Source of the DNA: an uncultured Pseudomonadota bacterium
GTDB taxonomy: Bacteria > Pseudomonadota > Alphaproteobacteria > RF32 > CAG-239
Direction: 5' to 3'
Assembly: GCA_949300375.1 (NCBI GenBank)
Contig: CASGEB010000012.1
Coordinates: 1 to 55,581 of the forward strand
DNA length: 55,581 bases
Position numbers and translations under genes: made by a program. This document shows positions 55,492 to 55,581 of this stretch, in pieces (within the stretch, counting starts at the first letter, position 1; the number at the start of each line of letters is the position of its first letter). The notes beneath the pieces were generated by a model. The model was not told the DNA's origin and made no database searches. It saw nothing but the letters and a program-made list of their open reading frames with translations.

Positions 55492-55581
55492 TTACTTAAT
55501 AATCTTCGATACAACACCGGCTCCAACCGTTCTGCCGCCTTCGCGAATGGCAAAACGCAAGCCTTCGTTCATCGCAATCGG
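55492..55581 (-). CDS. tuf: Elongation factor Tu, C-terminal part (window edge)
   Basis: The last 29 codons plus TAA of a tuf gene running off the right edge: PIAMNEGLRFAIREGGRTVG then AGVVSKIIK, the invariant EF-Tu domain III end. It is the tufB-position copy, ancestrally upstream of tRNA-Trp and secE. The copy at 1-153 is a different gene; the contig probably breaks here because the two copies are nearly identical. Confidence 0.96.
   Translation of the reverse strand, partial: PIAMNEGLRFAIREGGRTVGAGVVSKIIK

Overview
The window looks like an AT-leaning alphaproteobacterial chromosome segment, probably from an uncultured, host- or gut-associated lineage. This is an inference from protein-level similarity, GANTC-rich promoters, a DUF1150 gene, CarD and the gene order lnt-XRE-metK-trmB; no rRNA is present to place it. 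Both ends stop inside elongation factor Tu genes on the minus strand: the first 51 codons of one tuf lie at 1-153 and the last 29 codons of another at 55492-55581. The contig is therefore probably bounded by two near-identical tuf copies.

Layout. The normally compact tuf/tRNA-Trp/secE/nusG/rplKAJL/rpoBC/rpsLG/fusA/tuf supercluster is present in order on the minus strand, but split by insertions. rpsL-rpsG-fusA-tuf (1-3275) is separated from rpoC by 22 kb. That stretch holds the kdsD-lptC-lptA-lptB-rpoN-hpf-ptsN block (3677-9548), a DUF1150 gene, a membrane histidine kinase, infA, a VTT membrane protein, and a minus-strand operon terB-like/hypothetical/yggT/DUF167/folD. It continues with miaB-phoH-ybeY-lnt-XRE-metK-trmB (15899-22920) and three small membrane-associated genes, one a GH24 lysozyme-like protein. 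rpoC-rpoB (25827-34199) is separated from rplL by a plus-strand membrane protein gene. rplL, rplJ, rplA, rplK, nusG and secE follow to 39172; rplA appears broken by a deletion with frameshift.

From about 39.4 to 46.9 kb there is an accessory, AT-rich stack of cassettes at a tRNA-Trp site. It contains a truncated tRNA-Trp(CCA), two further 3'-end remnants, a 118-bp direct repeat, a serine resolvase and a decayed second recombinase. It also has a three-gene translationally overlapping cluster (68-aa peptide, MvdD-like ATP-grasp ligase, 3-TM protein), and a 601-aa protein built of about 39-residue repeats. The ATP-grasp cluster is the best candidate for an undescribed peptide-modification system.

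From 47 to 55 kb are recX, hslO, a lipoprotein gene, apaG, three tandem acyl-carrier-protein-like genes with no biosynthetic enzymes, carD, and a methyltransferase/GT2/GT-C-like polyprenyl-glycosylation operon. A family of hairpins with the core TGTAC-loop-GTACA sits in the spacers of the translation operons (fusA/tuf, rplA/rplJ, rplJ/rplL, after rplL, after tuf) and may be an unrecognised RNA processing or termination element.
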